From an uncultured Clostridia bacterium (GTDB lineage: Bacteria; Bacillota; Clostridia; Oscillospirales; Acutalibacteraceae): 64,000 nt of DNA. The position numbers were made by a program, and so were the translations under genes. The stretch lies in assembly GCA_937907605.1 (NCBI GenBank), contig CALCYI010000060.1, positions 5,022 through 69,021 on the forward strand, written 5' to 3'. Shown here piece by piece: positions 50,180-58,728 of the stretch (positions within the stretch are counted from its first letter, which is position 1; the number at the start of each line of letters is the position of its first letter). The notes beneath the pieces are model-generated. The model was given only the letters and a program-made list of their open reading frames with translations. It was not told where the DNA came from and made no database searches.

Positions 50180-50815
50180 ATGGCGATTACAATTTGCAGA
50201 GCGGTAATAATATATTTTTTCGTAATACTTGCGGTCAGGGTTATGGGAAGGCGGCAGGTCGGCGAGCTTTCAACGCACGAATTCGTAATAACTATCCTCA
50301 TCAGCGCAGTCGCTACCATACCGCTTGAGGATAACGAGCTTCCGCTCAGCAATTCTCTGATACCGATACTCGTATTTATCAGCTTTGAAATCATAGAATC
50401 TGCAATCTCAATGAAATCGGGCAAGTTCAGGGATATTATGCAGGGCAGACCAATATTCGTAATTAAGGACGGCAAGCTGCAGGAAAAGGAAATGAAAAAG
50501 CTCCGCCTTACACTCGACGACATTCTCGACTCCGCAAGGCAGAAGGATATCTTTGATATAACCGAAATTGAAAACGCCGTGGTCGAAACTAACGGCACTA
50601 TCTCGGTAGTTAAAAAAAGCGACGGTAAGGCGGTGCCTATTCCGATAGTCGAGGACAGAGAAATAATAACCCAGTACTTCGGCGACGAGGAAATAAGAAA
50701 AAGCGAAATAGAGGCGCTTATAAAAAGCTCGGGATACAGGCTAAAGGATATTATGCTTATGACCGAGGACAAAAACGGAAATATAAAGATTATCAAAAAG
50801 GAGGAGAAGAAATGA
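50180..50815 (+). CDS. DUF421 membrane protein (YetF/YcaP-like)
   Basis: About 211 residues. Three membrane spans at the N-terminus contain RVMGRRQVGELSTHEFVITILISAVATIPL, the DUF421 hallmark, followed by a soluble domain with GRPIFVIKDGKLQEKEMKKLRLTLDDIL. ATG 50180 follows AAGGTGAG; a longer frame from 50144 lacks a site. It is divergent from gerAA by only 54 bases, and in Firmicutes some DUF421 genes are sporulation-controlled. It overlaps the DUF4363 gene by 4 bases. Confidence 0.88.
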   Translation: MAITICRAVIIYFFVILAVRVMGRRQVGELSTHEFVITILISAVATIPLEDNELPLSNSLIPILVFISFEIIESAISMKSGKFRDIMQGRPIFVIKDGKLQEKEMKKLRLTLDDILDSARQKDIFDITEIENAVVETNGTISVVKKSDGKAVPIPIVEDREIITQYFGDEEIRKSEIEALIKSSGYRLKDIMLMTEDKNGNIKIIKKEEKK

Positions 50816-51171
50816 AAAGGCTGTGGTTTGCGGTAATCTTTCTATGTATCGCGCTCGCGCTCAGCGTATTTGAGCAGTATAAGGTTCACACCTTTTATAA
50901 TACGATGAGCGAAAAGCTCGTAATCGCTAACAGCTACGATAAGGAGGATAACGAAGAAATGCTTAAAGCAAGCATTGACGATATTCAGCAATACTGGCTT
51001 GAAAACAACGATATTCTGTTTACGTTGACAAATCACGGAGTACTTGACGAGCTTTCAAAGGACATCAGGGCAATTAATCCCGATAACGTGGATAACAGTC
51101 TTTATAAAGTTAACGCCATGCTGAACGTCTTTTACGAAAATGAGAGAATAACCCTTTCAAATATATTTTAA
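50812..51171 (+). CDS. DUF4363 protein
   Basis: 119 residues. One N-terminal hydrophobic segment (4-20) is followed by a helical extracytoplasmic region (SIDDIQQYWLENNDILFTLTNHG, then NAMLNVFYENERITLSNIF). The size and pairing with DUF421 support the DUF4363 family. The function is unknown; as DUF421-DUF4363 pairs commonly co-occur, they probably form a membrane complex. Start by ATGA overlap with the previous gene. Confidence 0.85.
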   Translation: MKRLWFAVIFLCIALALSVFEQYKVHTFYNTMSEKLVIANSYDKEDNEEMLKASIDDIQQYWLENNDILFTLTNHGVLDELSKDIRAINPDNVDNSLYKVNAMLNVFYENERITLSNIF

Positions 51172-51200
51172 TTTACATTTTAGAGTAACAATGCTATAAT
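51172..51200 (+). promoter_or_regulatory. Promoter of the 51218 acyltransferase gene
   Basis: TTTACA (51172-51177), 17 bases, TATAAT (51195-51200). It starts immediately after the DUF4363 stop and only about 17 bases from the next ATG, so the leader is very short. Confidence 0.75.
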
Positions 51201-51217
51201 CGCCTTGAGGTGATTAT

Positions 51218-52291
51218 ATGATTTTCTTCGTGCTCGTTCTGCTGTTAGTGATTATTTCAGGCGCTCATTACAGCAAGCCTAATGAGTTTAATACCGACTA
51301 CATTTCAAAGGACGGCATTGCGCCGATTAAGGGAATCTTTGTAATTCTTATACTGTTTAGTCACGGAAGGGGTTATTTTACTTTAGAAGGCGTATATGAC
51401 GAAATGTACTTGTCGGTACAGGGACATCTTGACCAAATGGTAATCGCTATGTTCCTGTTCTACTCGGGCTACGGGATTATGGAGCAGATTAAAAAAAGAG
51501 GCTTTGACTACGTTAAGTCAATTCCTCAAAAGCGCTTCCCCCACCTGCTGCTCATCTTTGATATCGCTGTAGTGTTCTATATGATTTTATACGTTGCGCT
51601 CGGCAACAAACTAAGCTTAAAGACTGCGTTGCTTGCGCTTACGGGATGGCAGGGCATACTTAATTCAAGCTGGTACATTTTTGTTACCTTTGTGCTCTAC
51701 ATATTTACATTTATCGGCTTTTTTGCAATAAAGTGGATAAAAGATAACCGCTTCAAACTTGTATGTATAGTAGCTGTGACTGTGCTTTCATTCGGGCTTA
51801 TTCTGGTATTTATGCGCTATACTGAAAAGGAACGCTTCTGGTATGATACTTTAATACTTTATTCGCTCGGTTTATGGTACTCATATTTCAAGCCTTATAT
51901 AGAAAAAGTCACGATGAAAAATGACGTGCTGTACTACGTCTTATTTACAGTAGTTCTCTCGGCATATATTTACTTCTATAACAACAAATCTGTTGCATCT
52001 GTAAATTACGAAATCTGGGCTGTGCTATTCACGCTCGGTATCGTTATGATAACGATGAAGGTAAGAATTGAAAGCCGCCTGCTTTCATGGTTCGGCGACC
52101 ATATTTTCAGTATATATATTCTCCAGAGAATACCTATGGTTATACTAAGGGAGCTCGGCTTTGCAGACAGGCACAAGTACTTCTTTATGATACTCTCAAT
52201 TGCGATTACCGTTGCGATTGCAGCGGTTTATGACGATCTGACAGGCAGGCTTACCAAACTCATATGGAAGCCTAAAAAGCAAATAAATTAA
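51218..52291 (+). CDS. Acyltransferase family 3 membrane protein
   Basis: 357 residues with about ten hydrophobic segments. It opens with a family-like GIAPIKGIFVILILFSHGRGYF (the H of the putative active site follows the second helix) and includes FLFYSGYGIMEQIKKRG. The family O-acylates sugars or polymers on the envelope. AT-rich relative to neighbours. It converges on the teichoic-acid cluster and may decorate the same polymer. GAGGTGAT precedes the ATG. Confidence 0.8.
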   Translation: MIFFVLVLLLVIISGAHYSKPNEFNTDYISKDGIAPIKGIFVILILFSHGRGYFTLEGVYDEMYLSVQGHLDQMVIAMFLFYSGYGIMEQIKKRGFDYVKSIPQKRFPHLLLIFDIAVVFYMILYVALGNKLSLKTALLALTGWQGILNSSWYIFVTFVLYIFTFIGFFAIKWIKDNRFKLVCIVAVTVLSFGLILVFMRYTEKERFWYDTLILYSLGLWYSYFKPYIEKVTMKNDVLYYVLFTVVLSAYIYFYNNKSVASVNYEIWAVLFTLGIVMITMKVRIESRLLSWFGDHIFSIYILQRIPMVILRELGFADRHKYFFMILSIAITVAIAAVYDDLTGRLTKLIWKPKKQIN

Positions 52292-52293
52292 AG

Positions 52294-52322
52294 AAACCGC
52301 TGAGGCGCTGCCTCAGCGGTTT
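52294..52322. terminator. Shared terminator between acyltransferase and tarJ genes
   Basis: 13-bp perfect stem (52294-52306 with 52310-52322), 3-base loop, with T-rich flanks in both directions. It separates convergent genes ending at 52291 and 52330. Confidence 0.9.
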
Positions 52323-52329
52323 TATTCTT

Positions 52330-53355
52330 TTATTCTTCCCAGACCATTATGGTCTTGCCGAACGCCTTATGAGTATCCTTTTCAAAGGCGTCCTTAATAT
52401 CCTTAGTCCTTCTTACGACGTTAACCGAGCTTACAATATTGCCGAGATAGTCGATAATCTCAGGGTGCTCTACGTACATATCAACCGTCTTTTGAAAATC
52501 CGCAACGCCCGAACGGGAGGAGCCGAACACGCGGAGTCCCTTTTCAAGTATCATTCTCGTATTAATCGGAACGGGATATTCGGACACGCCGAGGATTGAA
52601 ATTGTAGCCTCCGGCTTGATAAGACCGATAATCTGTTCAATAGCAATCGGGCTTCCGTTACCGCCTACACACTCAAAGGCGTGGTCCATAGTAAAGCCCT
52701 CGGGTACCTCGTTTACAAGGTGGGTTTCATCAGCGAAGGTGAAGTCCGCAAGCTTTTCCCTAACCGTACCGAAAACAACGATTTTGCTCTCGGGGAAGGT
52801 ATACTTCAAAAACAGCGAGGTGATATAGCCGAGATTGCCGTCGCCCCATACGCCGATAACGTCGCGCCTTTTATGAGAAATCTTATCAAAGCGCGAAATC
52901 GCGTGAACGGAAACGGATACAATCTCGGTAAACGCGGCAACGTTCCTGTCGATATCGTCGGGAAGCTTAACGAGCCTCTTCGGCGAAATCGGTACGAATT
53001 CCTGAAGGAAGCCGTCCATTGACGAGCCGCAGAATTTTGACGAGCGGAGATAGTTTTCGCCTATGCACTCGTCCTCCTCGGTGGGAGCATTGGGCACCAT
53101 AACTACAAGGTCGCCCGTCTTAAAGGTATTCGTGGGGTCAAAAACGACCTTGCCGATGCCCTCGTGAATGAGCGCCATAGGAAGCTTTTCGGCAAGCACC
53201 TTAGCGTCGCGCGTACCGAGATAATACCTCATATCCGCGTTACAGATAGAGAGATTAGTCGGTCTTACAAGCGCCTCGTCGCCGAAAAGTTCAATATCCT
53301 CAAACGCTATTTCAAAGCGTCTGGGGGCTGTTAAACGGTAAATAGTATTAATCAT
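52330..53355 (-). CDS. tarJ: Ribitol-5-phosphate dehydrogenase (TarJ-like)
   Basis: 341 residues, zinc-type medium-chain dehydrogenase fold. RPTNLSICNADMRYYLGTRD opens the catalytic domain, KFCGSSMDGFLQEFV follows, and VWGDGNLGYI is the nucleotide-binding loop. The match to TarJ/Bcs1 is supported by the adjacent tarI. It reduces ribulose-5-phosphate to ribitol-5-phosphate for a poly(ribitol phosphate) polymer. It overlaps tarI by 8 bases. Confidence 0.9.
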   Translation of the reverse strand: MINTIYRLTAPRRFEIAFEDIELFGDEALVRPTNLSICNADMRYYLGTRDAKVLAEKLPMALIHEGIGKVVFDPTNTFKTGDLVVMVPNAPTEEDECIGENYLRSSKFCGSSMDGFLQEFVPISPKRLVKLPDDIDRNVAAFTEIVSVSVHAISRFDKISHKRRDVIGVWGDGNLGYITSLFLKYTFPESKIVVFGTVREKLADFTFADETHLVNEVPEGFTMDHAFECVGGNGSPIAIEQIIGLIKPEATISILGVSEYPVPINTRMILEKGLRVFGSSRSGVADFQKTVDMYVEHPEIIDYLGNIVSSVNVVRRTKDIKDAFEKDTHKAFGKTIMVWEE

Positions 53356-54061
53356 CGGCTTCGTCCTCCAGAAGTGACTTTGCTACGCGGAGGTCATAGG
53401 GATAGGTTATCTTCATATTGAAGTCCTCACCCTGTACGAGTGCAACCTTCTCGCCCTTGATTACAAAAATCTTTGCAGCGTCGGTGAGAATTGCCTTTTC
53501 CTCCTCGGTTAAGGAGGAATACATATTCTTAAGCTTAAGCGCGTTAAAGGACTGAGGAGTCTGTCCCTGATACATCTTTGAACGGTCGGGAATTGAGCTG
53601 ATAGTCTTATTATCAAGCGCTTCAACGATAGTATCCGTTGCGGGAATAACCGTATCGCATGCGCCGAATTCCTTAGCCACAGCGATATTTTCTTCAATAA
53701 TTCTGTGCGTAACGAAGGGACGAACGGAGTCATGAGTTACGATAATAGTATCGTCGCTGAGCTTGCCCTCGGCTTCGATATACTTAATCGCATTCATAAT
53801 AGTTTCGTTTCTCGTGTCGCCGCCCTCGATTACTGCAACTCTGTCCTTAGCGGGAGCAATATGCTTTTCAATAAGGTTCTTGGTATGCTCAACCCACTGC
53901 TTCGGGCAGAGAATTATTATCTTCTCAAACTCGGGGGTTGAAAAGAACTTTTCAATAGTGTAAACAATAATCGGCTTGCCCTTAACGTTAAGGTACTGCT
54001 TCGGCTTGTCGCCGCCCATTCTTGAACCGATACCGCCTGCTAAAATCACGCCGTAAACCAT
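53348..54061 (-). CDS. tarI: Ribitol-5-phosphate cytidylyltransferase (TarI-like)
   Basis: 237 residues, IspD/TarI fold. The CTP-binding motif is VILAGGIGSRMGGDKPKQYL (5-24), followed by HDSVRPFVTHRII and DTIVEA. Pairing with tarJ favours TarI over IspD, because both enzymes have the same fold and only context separates them. It makes CDP-ribitol. Coupled to tarJ; 4 bases follow the acyltransferase gene. Confidence 0.88.
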   Translation of the reverse strand: MVYGVILAGGIGSRMGGDKPKQYLNVKGKPIIVYTIEKFFSTPEFEKIIILCPKQWVEHTKNLIEKHIAPAKDRVAVIEGGDTRNETIMNAIKYIEAEGKLSDDTIIVTHDSVRPFVTHRIIEENIAVAKEFGACDTVIPATDTIVEALDNKTISSIPDRSKMYQGQTPQSFNALKLKNMYSSLTEEEKAILTDAAKIFVIKGEKVALVQGEDFNMKITYPYDLRVAKSLLEDEADD

Positions 54062-54065
54062 ATTA

Positions 54066-55241
54066 TCAATCTCCTTTTACTAAATTAGTCTTTTCAAAAC
54101 GCTCGTTAAAACGCTTTATTATTTTATCGCAAAGCTTATAGTAACCAAGCTTTTTTACTATATTATCATAAATTACCGCATAAAGCAAACTGCTTAAAAG
54201 AAGCATAAGTACTATTAACGCCCAGTTTTTAAACGAATAGATAAAATCCTGGAAATAATATGCTCTTATGAAAGTATGGGTAAGGAATATCGTAGTGGAA
54301 TACTTACCCACAAATTGCAGCACCTGCTTGAATACGGGAGTAAACACAAGAAATTCGTAACAAAAGTAAATAACGAAGAACGGAATCACGGCGTCCATTA
54401 CCTCAACGTATTCAGCCAAGAGCCCTCCGTCATACTGCCTTACCTTAATACATAATACGAGCAGCGCCAGAGATATAATAAATTTTAACCCCTTGCTAAC
54501 ATATATGTTTTTACAGAGCTTAAGCTCATAAAGCTTTTCAAGTATGTTTTTATCCGCACTCCAGATACCGAGCATTATTATAAAAAGATATCTTGTAAAA
54601 TAGTTCTTTTCGATACCGAGGAACTGCGGCAGCAGCGGCGCTATAAGCACGGTTATTATTCCGAATTTGTTATACAGCTCAATGAGAAGCGGCATTACCA
54701 GAATAATCACTACCGCAAGGCTCATATACCACCACGTACCGTTAAAGGTCGGCGTTTTGAAGAGCTCTGCAAGCCCCATAGCGTCGGTGAAGAAGTAGAG
54801 CACCGAGCGCGCGGAGGTGCCGTAAACCGTCGCAAAATTATGCGTATTCCTCGTAAACTCAAAATGGTTATTAACGAGCGAAAAAACCTGCCACACCGCA
54901 AACGAGCCCCAAAAGCCCCAAAGCAGCTTAAACAGTCTGTTTACTGCGGTTTTCGGATAGACCTGCTTTTTAAGGCTTAAATCGCCGCTTTTCATAACCT
55001 TAAGATAGCTTTTAGTTATTCCGAACGCCGAGATAAATACGAAAATTGCAACGCAGATTTTACCGAAATTGGCAAGCTCGGCTACCCTTGCTTCTCCTAG
55101 CGGGTAAAAGCTCACCGTATAGCCTTCCCACCTGTCCCTGCCGAGAAAGCAGTGGTGAAGCATCATCAGCATTATCGCTACGCCCTTTAGTCCCTGTGAA
55201 GCGAATTTTGAAAAGCTTCTGTCCTTTGCTTCGTCCTTCAA
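54066..55241 (-). CDS. Acyltransferase family 3 protein
   Basis: 391 residues with about ten hydrophobic segments. KGVAIMLMMLHHCFLGRDRW near the N-terminus matches the conserved His-containing helix of the acyltransferase-3 family, and the N-terminus is basic. It probably O-acetylates the envelope polymer built by its neighbours. It starts directly after the GT2-glycerophosphotransferase stop (coupled) and precedes tarI by 4 bases. Confidence 0.82.
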   Translation of the reverse strand: MKDEAKDRSFSKFASQGLKGVAIMLMMLHHCFLGRDRWEGYTVSFYPLGEARVAELANFGKICVAIFVFISAFGITKSYLKVMKSGDLSLKKQVYPKTAVNRLFKLLWGFWGSFAVWQVFSLVNNHFEFTRNTHNFATVYGTSARSVLYFFTDAMGLAELFKTPTFNGTWWYMSLAVVIILVMPLLIELYNKFGIITVLIAPLLPQFLGIEKNYFTRYLFIIMLGIWSADKNILEKLYELKLCKNIYVSKGLKFIISLALLVLCIKVRQYDGGLLAEYVEVMDAVIPFFVIYFCYEFLVFTPVFKQVLQFVGKYSTTIFLTHTFIRAYYFQDFIYSFKNWALIVLMLLLSSLLYAVIYDNIVKKLGYYKLCDKIIKRFNERFEKTNLVKGD

Positions 55242-57893
55242 TTACTTCACCTCACCGAGCATATTTTCATTCACGTATTCGTAAAGCCTCTCGGCACAGT
55301 TGTCAAGCGGATAATAAAAATTATCCATTCTGTCCTTATACAAGCTTTCAACCGCAAAGCCGTTATTAATCGTATCAACAACTATTTCTGCGGCTTCCTT
55401 CGGGTCGGTAGTAAATTTACCGAACGCCTTCTCAAACGGAAGGTCAAGCTTTCTGTAATGTCCGAGCCCCGCAGTAAACTGAATATAGTCGGGTACAAAG
55501 TACATAATCGGTCTTGAAAGGCAGGCATAGTCGAACACGAAGGAGGAGAAATCGGTAATAAACATATCGTAATCCGCCACGTCGACGTTCCTTTCGGCAA
55601 GCACTATATTCTTAGTTTTGAAGCTGAAAAGCTCTGAGGCTTCGTCCGCGATAATCGGATGGAGCTTAAGCTCAAGCACGAGCCCGCTGCTCTCAAGTGC
55701 CTTCGCAAGCGCTTCGTTTTCAAGAAAAGCGGTCATATTGATAAAGTAATCTGACCTCTTAAGCGCCTCAAGATTAGTAGCCCAGCTTGAAGCGGTAACC
55801 GTTTCGGACAGATAATTCCTCCAGGAAGGAGCAAAGAGGATTTTGCCCTTCGGCGCCTTGGTCCTGTCAATATGGTCATAGCGAGCCATAGAGGTAGGAA
55901 TCAGCATTGACTCGTCATAGTGATAATTGTTTATATAATTATTCTTTTCAAACTCTGAGGAGATAACAATTTTGTCAGCCCTTGCGTTTTCTGCGCTGTT
56001 CTGTACATAGAGCGAGGCGTGAAGCACGCCGTGCTGAAGGTAAATTACCTTGAAGTGCTCCATATCGTAGAACGACTTTTCCATATATTCATACTTAAAC
56101 GGAGAAATCGGCGACCTTCCGTAAAAGGCGCTGAAAATCAGCTCCGAGGAAAGATACAGCAGCTTATGCTTATCAGAGCCGAACTCAACGAGGTATTCCC
56201 TTTGCTCCTCGGTAAAGAGATATTTGATTTCGGAAAGCTCCCTCGTGTAGATATAGTACCTTTCGACGCCGTCCTTCTTTGAAAAATCGTTGATGAACTG
56301 ATAATAGCCGTTATCCTTTTCAACGGTGTATAAATCGCTGTAAAGCCATATCCTGTGAGATTTGCGGTACTCAATCGCGCTTAGACGGAGCTTAATGTCC
56401 TCCTCGTCTGTGAGGTATCCGTAGGAATGGTTAATTTCAATATCGTCTCGCTCCTCAGCGGTAACAAGGGAGGCGTAGAAGGTATTATTCCTCAGCTCGA
56501 TTTTTGTGCTTCCGAATACCGAAAGATAGAATTTATTCACGGTATTGAAAACCGCGGTGGGCAAAAAGGTATATTCCGACACAAGCTCAGAGCCGTCAAG
56601 CTTTACATAAAAGCAGAAGCTGTTTACCTCATGAGCGTCAAAAGCGTATTCGAAGGCATAGTAGTTTAATACATTGTCCTTGAGGTTAAGATAACCGTAT
56701 TTAGAGGGATATACCTTAAGCTCCTTTTCGTCCTTGCCGTTTTCAAGCACATATATATTTGGCTTTTCGTCAATGAAATTATAAATCGGAGTGACTATAT
56801 GCCCTCTGCAAATAATTCTGCCGTCGTCAAGCACCTGGAAACGGTCAAAATTAAAGGTCATCTTAGTCTTTTTATATACTACCTCGCCGTCGGATAAAAG
56901 CATAATCTTTCTTTTCCTGACATAAGGAATAAGGTTTGCATTTTCCTTTACCGACAGCCAGTACATAGCCATTTCCTCGCGGATACCGGGATAATTCACT
57001 ATCGTAGAATTATCAATCCTTGAAAGGAGCTTTTTTATTCTGCCTTCGGCAACGGCATAATCCTCCTCGCTGTAATGCTTCGGAAGGAGAATACTGTGCT
57101 CAAACTTCCACTTAAGGTCGTGGAAAAGAATTGCCTGGAAGTACTTTGGAATACTGTCCTCAAAGTATGCGCTCAGCCTCTCAAGATAATCCATGCTCTT
57201 TTCAAAAAGATTTATGGCGTTAAAGGTAGTGGCAACTATACTGTTTTCGTTGGATTTATTATAGTAATAACAGCCCGTGGAGCAGTAACCGATTTTCATT
57301 TTTTTCATCAGCACGCGGTTATTATACTCCTGGTCCTCCTGTCTGAAGCCCGGGGTGGTATCAAAAAGCTCGTTCTCCCCGCCCATATTCTTCACGCACA
57401 CGTTAATACGCATTTGGAGAATATACGGGTATTTTTCAAGGTCGTATACGCCGTTGGTCTTTAAGTAATACTTAAACCTGAAATGCGAGGCAAGATGGCT
57501 GTAATTATCATACGGCTGTTCATAGTAGGTAACAAGGTCAACCTCGTCATAAACCGTATCGAAAAACTCGCAGACGTCCTTAACGGTGGTCAAAGAAAGA
57601 TAATCGTCGGAGTCAATATACATCAGATATTTTCCCTGCGCATGCTTTATTCCGAAGTTTCTTGTGGCGGAAAGCCCCTCGTTTTCCTTAGAAAAGACCT
57701 TGATAAAGGGATACTTACTTTCGTATTCCCTGCAAATCTCAAGACTGCTGTCAAGAGAGCCGTCGTTAATCAGAAGTATTTCCATTTCGTTTTTGTCAAT
57801 CGTCTGATTAACAAGCGAGTCCACGCACATAGCAAGATATTTTTCGACATTATATACGGGAACTATCACCGATACTTTATATTTAAAATCCAT
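55242..57893 (-). CDS. GT2 glycosyltransferase fused to glycerophosphotransferase
   Basis: 883 residues. Residues about 7-230 are a GT-A (family 2) domain: SVIVPVYNVEKYLAMCVDSL, DSLVNQT, the DSDDY nucleotide-sugar motif, and EDQEYNNR. The C-terminal half (about 510-870) is a TagF/glycerophosphotransferase domain with LQHGVLHASLY, LKLHPI and FITDFSSFVFDYA. The middle is a beta-rich linker. The fusion suggests that one enzyme adds a sugar and a polyol-phosphate in wall polymer assembly. Gap to the next gene upstream is 6 bases. Confidence 0.85.
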   Translation of the reverse strand: MDFKYKVSVIVPVYNVEKYLAMCVDSLVNQTIDKNEMEILLINDGSLDSSLEICREYESKYPFIKVFSKENEGLSATRNFGIKHAQGKYLMYIDSDDYLSLTTVKDVCEFFDTVYDEVDLVTYYEQPYDNYSHLASHFRFKYYLKTNGVYDLEKYPYILQMRINVCVKNMGGENELFDTTPGFRQEDQEYNNRVLMKKMKIGYCSTGCYYYNKSNENSIVATTFNAINLFEKSMDYLERLSAYFEDSIPKYFQAILFHDLKWKFEHSILLPKHYSEEDYAVAEGRIKKLLSRIDNSTIVNYPGIREEMAMYWLSVKENANLIPYVRKRKIMLLSDGEVVYKKTKMTFNFDRFQVLDDGRIICRGHIVTPIYNFIDEKPNIYVLENGKDEKELKVYPSKYGYLNLKDNVLNYYAFEYAFDAHEVNSFCFYVKLDGSELVSEYTFLPTAVFNTVNKFYLSVFGSTKIELRNNTFYASLVTAEERDDIEINHSYGYLTDEEDIKLRLSAIEYRKSHRIWLYSDLYTVEKDNGYYQFINDFSKKDGVERYYIYTRELSEIKYLFTEEQREYLVEFGSDKHKLLYLSSELIFSAFYGRSPISPFKYEYMEKSFYDMEHFKVIYLQHGVLHASLYVQNSAENARADKIVISSEFEKNNYINNYHYDESMLIPTSMARYDHIDRTKAPKGKILFAPSWRNYLSETVTASSWATNLEALKRSDYFINMTAFLENEALAKALESSGLVLELKLHPIIADEASELFSFKTKNIVLAERNVDVADYDMFITDFSSFVFDYACLSRPIMYFVPDYIQFTAGLGHYRKLDLPFEKAFGKFTTDPKEAAEIVVDTINNGFAVESLYKDRMDNFYYPLDNCAERLYEYVNENMLGEVK

Positions 57894-57899
57894 ACTAGC

Positions 57900-58712
57900 T
57901 TACCTCAAAACACTGCTTGCGCATCTCATAAACCTGTTGCAGTACAAACGATAGTACCATCTTCTGCGTCTGCTTTTCTCCTTATAGCTTAGCTCAACGA
58001 GCGGGACTCCGAAATCCCTTACAAAGCAGGAGAGAAGCGCGCCGTTTCTGCTCTTTTTAAGCTTCCTTACAAGGCTGAAAATGGCTTTTCTGTTATTCAT
58101 ATAGTATTTTCCAGAAGGTCTAATCGTGGGCTTAAGCGTTCTGTCAAGGCACAGCAAAACTGCGTCAGAGCACACTATTTTCTCAGCGCACATAAAAAAG
58201 TTCATAAGGTAAAGATACTGGTCGCGGTAGGAAAAATCCGTAAAGCTGAGCTTATTATTTTTCACCGTCTGAGTATCAAAAACAACGTTCCATACGGACG
58301 GCGCTATACTCATTTCATTCTTTATTGATACGGACGAAAAAAGCGGATAGAAATCTGAGGTACCCTTTTTCTTTAGGGTTACGTTAAAGAGCATACCCTC
58401 GCCCTTGCCGCAAGCGGAAAGAGCAGAAATAGAGTTTGTAGAAAAAAGCGTATCGTAACGTGCAATAATGAATTTGTCCGAGCTGAGCTTGCTTATTACT
58501 GAGTTAAGGCACTCCTCAGGCTTTTCATAAACTATTGCGCCAACGCCGGTTTCACGCTCAATTACAGCCTTGTCCCCGTCCTCACAGATTACAAGGATTT
58601 CAACATTATCGCTTTTCTGGCGCTTAATGCTGTTAATACAGCTTTGTAATATCGGTAGCTTTGTATCCGTATCAAAGCCGTTTCCCGTATAAACTATAAC
58701 GCTGAGATTCAT
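57900..58712 (-). CDS. GT2-like glycosyltransferase
   Basis: 270 residues. It begins as a GT-A domain (NLSVIVYTGNG, then EILVICEDGD) but lacks a clear D-x-D: FIIARYDTLFS stands where the sugar-nucleotide motif is expected. The C-terminus is Arg-rich (SRRRRWYYRL), as in membrane-associated enzymes. Genomic context places it in the same polymer pathway. It may be a divergent or low-activity glycosyltransferase; confidence in the exact family is moderate. Confidence 0.6.
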   Translation of the reverse strand: MNLSVIVYTGNGFDTDTKLPILQSCINSIKRQKSDNVEILVICEDGDKAVIERETGVGAIVYEKPEECLNSVISKLSSDKFIIARYDTLFSTNSISALSACGKGEGMLFNVTLKKKGTSDFYPLFSSVSIKNEMSIAPSVWNVVFDTQTVKNNKLSFTDFSYRDQYLYLMNFFMCAEKIVCSDAVLLCLDRTLKPTIRPSGKYYMNNRKAIFSLVRKLKKSRNGALLSCFVRDFGVPLVELSYKEKSRRRRWYYRLYCNRFMRCASSVLR

Positions 58713-58728
58713 AACGTCTCCTTTACGT

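Noticed and set aside
57900..58712. CDP-glycerol transferase assignment for the 270-residue protein
   Set aside because: It lacks the HGxG and D-Y-S-S blocks; a GT-A start supports a glycosyltransferase-like protein instead.
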